Below, one piece after another: positions 13,432 to 13,463 of a stretch of DNA of 13,463 nucleotides. The position numbers and the translations under genes were made by a program. The stretch's first letter is position 1, and the number at the start of each line of letters is the position of its first letter. The stretch comes from UBA1189 sp045544835 (GTDB lineage Bacteria > Bacteroidota > Bacteroidia > Bacteroidales > Bacteroidaceae). Under the pieces are notes generated by a model, which saw only the letters and a list, made by a program, of their open reading frames with translations, was not told the DNA's origin and did no database searches. Location of the stretch: NCBI GenBank assembly GCA_045544835.1, contig JAZPZS010000149.1, positions 1 through 13,463 of the forward strand, given 5' to 3'.

Positions 13432-13463
13432 CAAAGATAAATAAATTTATTGGGAAAATGCAA
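13432..13463 (-). promoter_or_regulatory. Promoter of the Fur-family gene and purA operon
   Basis: TATCTTTG (13439-13432, minus strand) matches TAnnTTTG, and TTG at 13463-13461 lies 21 nt upstream at the window edge. Transcription would begin near 13425, leaving a leader of only about 14 nt before the ATG at 13411. Confidence 0.7.

Overview
The window reads as chromosome from a Bacteroidales bacterium, most likely a gut or oral Prevotella/Bacteroides relative. Four lines of evidence support this. Several genes are preceded by the Bacteroidetes-type promoter TTTG/TTG-N19-21-TAnnTTTG instead of -35/-10 boxes, and Shine-Dalgarno sequences are mostly absent. Two short lipoproteins include one of the FISUMP ('major paralogous') family. 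A 1272-residue modular surface protein ends in a type IX-like C-terminal tail. The order of the housekeeping genes also looks Bacteroidales-like; this last point is inference from memory.

Layout, left to right. (1) 1-998, minus: N-terminal 332 codons of the transcription accessory protein Tex, cut by the window edge. (2) 1097-1543, minus: an NlpE-N-like lipoprotein that lacks the first Cys of the CxxC motif. (3) 1544-1923: no gene, but the lipoprotein promoter, a 25-bp RNA-type hairpin and a terminator. (4) 1924-2580, minus: a FISUMP lipoprotein. (5) 2581-2966: no gene, with two divergent promoter elements. (6) 2967-3410, plus: a small cysteine-containing protein resembling DUF6078. (7) 3411-3871: no gene, with a palindromic dispersed repeat, then an array of AT-rich 16-bp palindromes repeated every 22 bp. 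(8) 3872-5297, plus: an overlapping HipB-like/HipA-like toxin-antitoxin pair. (9) 5366-6727, minus: hisS, convergent with hipA across a shared terminator. (10) 6728-6938: the hisS promoter interlocked with a terminator, and a second copy of the palindromic repeat. (11) 6939-10757, minus: the giant modular surface protein. (12) 10821-11501, minus: a YugP-type membrane zinc peptidase. (13) 11652-12920, minus: purA, overlapped by 4 nt by a Fur-family regulator (12917-13411) with its own promoter at the right edge.

The core genes (tex, hisS, yugP-like, purA, fur-like) are housekeeping. The hipBA module, the modular surface protein and the two lipoproteins look accessory. The best candidate for something undescribed is the 22-bp-phased palindrome array upstream of hipBA, which could be an operator array for this HipB-like antitoxin. 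Second are a minus-strand RNA hairpin at 1750-1815, whose only two mismatches become G-U pairs on one strand, and a terminator/promoter overlap upstream of hisS. I saw no tRNA, rRNA, CRISPR array or transposase in the window.
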